This document shows, piece by piece, positions 61,068-64,000 of a stretch of DNA of 64,000 bases (position 1 is its first letter; each line of letters starts with the position of its first letter). The position numbers were made by a program, and so were the translations under genes. Below the pieces are notes generated by a model. That model had not been told where the DNA came from, ran no database searches, and worked only from the letters and a program-made list of their open reading frames with translations. The stretch is from Meiothermus sp. CFH 77666. GTDB taxonomy: Bacteria; Deinococcota; Deinococci; Deinococcales; Thermaceae. The stretch lies in NCBI RefSeq assembly GCF_017497985.1, contig NZ_JAGDFV010000019.1, positions 1 through 64,000 on the forward strand. The letters are read 5' to 3'.

Positions 61068-64000
61068 AGAAGCTCCTTTTATTCTGCCTAATACTTGCTC
61101 TAAGCCTAGCTCACGCCCAGGTCGTGCGTAGTTTTGCTACGGTATTCAACTCCAACACCACCGGGGATATCAGAATTCTGGGTAACACCCTGATGACCTG
61201 TGGATCGAGCACGGTCACCCCCACCAATCCGCCAAGCTGCAACACCAACAACACAAGTCAAAACAATAACCTACAGACCGCATTTGTCGATTTCGACACA
61301 GACTCGTCCACATCTAATTCCTCTCGAGCGGCCCTGAGCCTACCGAGTGGAGCCCAGGTGCTCTTTGCCGGGCTGTACTGGGGGGCTCGTGCCAATCCGA
61401 GCACAACCACACGAAACCAGATTCGTTGGCGGCCTCCCGGCAGCAGCGGCTACCAGACCCTAACCGCAGACTGGATAGAAACCATCACAACGCAAGGGGC
61501 CGCCGCCAGCCGCCCTTATGCGGCCTTTGCAAACGTGACCAGCCTGGTACAAAGTGCCGGAGCAGGTGATTACTGGGTAGGCGATATTACCGCCCTCACA
61601 GGCAACGACGGGCTGGGTTTCTACGCTGGCTGGAGTTTGGTGGTAGTCTACCAACACTCCTCTGAGCCCCTACGCCGCCTGACTGTTTCGCATGGGCTGG
61701 CTGTGGTCAGCAGTGGCAATAATGTCACCCAAACCGTTTCCGGGCTGCTCACGCCTGCGGTGGGCACGGTGCAGGCCCGCGTGGGCGCGGTGGCCTGGGA
61801 AGGGGATGGGGGTATTAACGGCGACCAGTTTCAGATTCGCCCAACCGGTAGCCCCACCTGGACAAGCCTGTCGGACACACAAAACCCCAGCAACAACTTC
61901 TTTAACTCCAGCATCAGCGCTTTGGACACCCGTTACAGCGCCAAGTCCCCGGACTACATCAATCAGCTTGCTCTGGACGCCGACATCGTGCAGTACAACA
62001 GCCTGCCCAACAACACCACCTCGGTAGACTTGCAGTTCACCTCTACGGGGGATACCTATTTCCCACAGGTGCTCACCTTTGCCGTCAACATCTATGCCCC
62101 CGACCTCACTTCCACCTTTACCAAAAGCGTAGCTGACCTTAATGGGGGCAACGTACTCATAGGGGACATTCTGGAATACACGGTGAGCTTCACCAACACC
62201 GGCCAGGATGGTGCTACTAACGTTGTCGTGCGAGACCCCATTCCCACTGGCACCCAGTATGTGCCGGGCAGCCTGCAGGTGATCTCCAACGCCCCCAGCG
62301 CACCCACCGGCACCTTTAGCGATGCTGCCGGGGACGATATTGCCGAGTACAGCCCCTCTTGCAGCGAGCTGTCGGGCAGCCCCCCTTGCGTACGCTTCCG
62401 GCTGGGAACCGGCGCCAACGCCAGCCAGGGAGGGCTCATCCTGCCCACTCAGGGAGCCAGCGTGCGCTTCAGGGTGCAGGTGCTGCCCAGCGCAGCCGGT
62501 CAAACCATTACCAACACCGCTCAGGTCAGTTACAACGCCCAGACCCTGGGCACAGCCTTCAACCAGACCGCCAGCGCCAATGTCAGCACTACTGTTCCCA
62601 CCCCACCCAGCATCAGTAAGGCCTTCGGCCCCGCTAGCATTCCCATCGGCAACCCCAGCACGCTCACCATCACCCTTTCCAACCCCAATGCTCAAACCGC
62701 CACGCTTACGGCGGCTCTGGTGGACAATTTGCCTTCGGGCCTGACGGTAGCCAGTCCGCCCGCTGCCACCACCACCTGCACGGGCGGAACCCTCACAGCC
62801 AATCCTGGCAGCACCTCGGTCACCCTTAGCAGCGGGGCACAGATACCCGCAAACAGCACCTGCACAATCAGCGTGAACGTTACGGGCAGCACTCCTGGGA
62901 GCTACACCAACACCTTGAACGCCGGAGCCCTGCAAACCAACCTGGGCAACAGCACCGCCCCGGCCACCGCAACGCTCACCATCCTGGGGGCCAGCTTATC
63001 GGGCCGGATCTACGCCGATTCACAACCCAACGGACTGCGTGAACCGGACGAGACCTGGACTGGCCCCACCGTATATGTGAACCTGGTACAGGGAAGCAGT
63101 GTGGTGCAGTCGGTAGCGGTAAGCGCTGGAAGTGGTGCCTACACCTTCAGCGCTGTGGCCCCCGGCAGCTATACCTTGGTAGTCTCTACCACTCCCAGTA
63201 GCACTACCCCAACGGCTCCTACCGGGTGGCTCTTCATCAACCCGGCAGGCTCACGCCCCATCAATATGGGCAGCAGTTCCATTTCCGACCAGGACTTTGG
63301 CCTGTTCAACGGTTCGCGCATTCGCGGCACGGTTTTCTACGACGATGGCCTGAGCAGCGGAACCGCCAACGACGCGCGGCAAAACGGGGGGGAGCCTGGC
63401 ATTCCCAATGTCTTGGTATCGGCCTCAGATGGAACCAATAGCAAGAGCGTTACTACCGATGCCGGCGGCGCTTATACGCTGTTTATCCCGGCCAGCTTTG
63501 GTTCTACCGTTACCCTGAGCCACCCTCAGCAGCCCGCTACCGGAAGCAACGTGGGCGGGGCCAGCGTGAGTCTGGCCACCAGCTACGGCAGCGCTGCCGC
63601 AGCGAGCCGAACCATCAGCGGCTTTAGCCCTGGGCAGTATTACGAAGGCTACAACTTTGGGGTGGTACGCGATAGCCGTCTGAGCCCGGATCAGTCGGGG
63701 CAGTCGCCCAGCCCCGGTACAATTACCTACGGTCACCTGTACCGTCCGGGCACCCTGGGCACGGTAAACCTTATCCAGAGCGGGGGCAGCTACACCTACG
63801 CCCTGCGCCGCGACGTGAACTGCGATGGCGATTTTGCCGACCCCGGCGAGGGCTTCCAGCCTTTGCCGCAGAGCTTCACGGTGGACGCCACCTGGCCGCG
63901 TGAAACCGACGGCAGCTTGCGGGCCTGCGCCCTCGAGTTGCAGGTAGTGGTTCCGGCGGGTCTGCCGGCGGGGCGGGTGGACATGGCCCAGCTTCAGGCC
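61064..64000 (+). CDS. Secreted DUF11-type surface protein with DUF3344-like start, open at the window end
   Basis: 979 codons are visible and the frame is still open at 64000. Signal peptide MKKLLLFCLILALSLAHAQ; then a region with LFAGLYWGAR and YAAFANVTSLVQ, GDYWVGDIT and GWSLVVVYQHSSEPLRRLTV (about residues 100-220) that resembles DUF3344. DUF11-type domains follow (GDILEYTVSFTNTGQDGAT, about 368-386), then Cna-B/SdrD-like units (GRIYADSQPNGLREPDE; GTVFYDDGLSSG). CSELSGSPPC holds two Cys that could pair. Its ATG overlaps the upstream stop with GGGGG before it. The last gene visible of the surface operon. Confidence 0.8.
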   Translation, partial: MKKLLLFCLILALSLAHAQVVRSFATVFNSNTTGDIRILGNTLMTCGSSTVTPTNPPSCNTNNTSQNNNLQTAFVDFDTDSSTSNSSRAALSLPSGAQVLFAGLYWGARANPSTTTRNQIRWRPPGSSGYQTLTADWIETITTQGAAASRPYAAFANVTSLVQSAGAGDYWVGDITALTGNDGLGFYAGWSLVVVYQHSSEPLRRLTVSHGLAVVSSGNNVTQTVSGLLTPAVGTVQARVGAVAWEGDGGINGDQFQIRPTGSPTWTSLSDTQNPSNNFFNSSISALDTRYSAKSPDYINQLALDADIVQYNSLPNNTTSVDLQFTSTGDTYFPQVLTFAVNIYAPDLTSTFTKSVADLNGGNVLIGDILEYTVSFTNTGQDGATNVVVRDPIPTGTQYVPGSLQVISNAPSAPTGTFSDAAGDDIAEYSPSCSELSGSPPCVRFRLGTGANASQGGLILPTQGASVRFRVQVLPSAAGQTITNTAQVSYNAQTLGTAFNQTASANVSTTVPTPPSISKAFGPASIPIGNPSTLTITLSNPNAQTATLTAALVDNLPSGLTVASPPAATTTCTGGTLTANPGSTSVTLSSGAQIPANSTCTISVNVTGSTPGSYTNTLNAGALQTNLGNSTAPATATLTILGASLSGRIYADSQPNGLREPDETWTGPTVYVNLVQGSSVVQSVAVSAGSGAYTFSAVAPGSYTLVVSTTPSSTTPTAPTGWLFINPAGSRPINMGSSSISDQDFGLFNGSRIRGTVFYDDGLSSGTANDARQNGGEPGIPNVLVSASDGTNSKSVTTDAGGAYTLFIPASFGSTVTLSHPQQPATGSNVGGASVSLATSYGSAAAASRTISGFSPGQYYEGYNFGVVRDSRLSPDQSGQSPSPGTITYGHLYRPGTLGTVNLIQSGGSYTYALRRDVNCDGDFADPGEGFQPLPQSFTVDATWPRETDGSLRACALELQVVVPAGLPAGRVDMAQLQA

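Noticed and set aside
61670-62935. A 421-codon minus-strand frame across the last surface gene
   Set aside because: Rich in Gly, Ala and Val without motifs; the plus strand encodes a signal peptide and DUF11-type domains with start-stop coupling.

Overview
The window reads like a chromosome segment from a moderately thermophilic member of Thermales, most likely Meiothermus or a close relative. This is inferred from sequence character, not from a database match. Signs are the long two-domain L25 (TL5/CTC type), a single-stranded DNA-binding protein with two OB folds in one chain, a pyrR-pyrB-pyrC cluster with a leader-peptide attenuator, a GC-rich composition with very frequent CTCGAG in coding DNA, and several genes whose -10 box lies 6-10 nt before the start codon.

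Layout. 1-8962 is an accessory island for sugar-acid use, framed by same-orientation fragments of one IS4-type transposase gene. It holds a divergent IclR regulator, a DctPQM TRAP transporter, two SDR dehydrogenases, an Ldh_2-type dehydrogenase, a PfkB kinase and a KDPG aldolase. It also holds the broken remains of an older kinase and an IS982-like element. 8997-13137 carries an AGCS symporter, a DUF4388 protein, an esterase and an S4 RNA-binding protein. 13326-20999, all on the minus strand, is an outer-membrane lipid A type cluster: lpxD, lpxC, a Gfo/Idh oxidoreductase, fabZ, lpxA, an LpxB-like glycosyltransferase and an MsbA-like ABC exporter. mreB and mobA lie next to it.

22886-26920 is a pstSCAB phosphate operon with an 11-bp phased Pho-box-like array. 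Then come pth, the L25 gene, a Wzz/BY-kinase polysaccharide regulator and an ssb gene with an unusually long repeat-bearing leader. 31934-34451 is a divergent malate synthase / IclR pair with a clear operator. Cyanophycinase and S-adenosylmethionine decarboxylase follow. 36299-39653 is a succinate dehydrogenase operon of the Sdh1 kind, with a five-helix anchor carrying a Cys/His cluster. 39841-44909 holds a diguanylate cyclase, a Na/Ca exchanger, a GDCCVxC mini-protein, mnmA, a META-domain protein and a Uma2-type protein. 44929-47951 is the pyr operon with its attenuator.

48578-64000 is an orphan OmpR-type regulator followed by a large plus-strand operon of secreted DUF11-type surface proteins. 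The operon has five genes, with start/stop overlaps between the third and fourth and between the fourth and fifth. The fourth is a 1851-residue protein with a probable C-terminal outer-membrane beta-barrel, and the fifth runs off the window. This operon and the lpx cluster are the two parts most worth a closer look. No tRNA, rRNA or CRISPR array was recognised.
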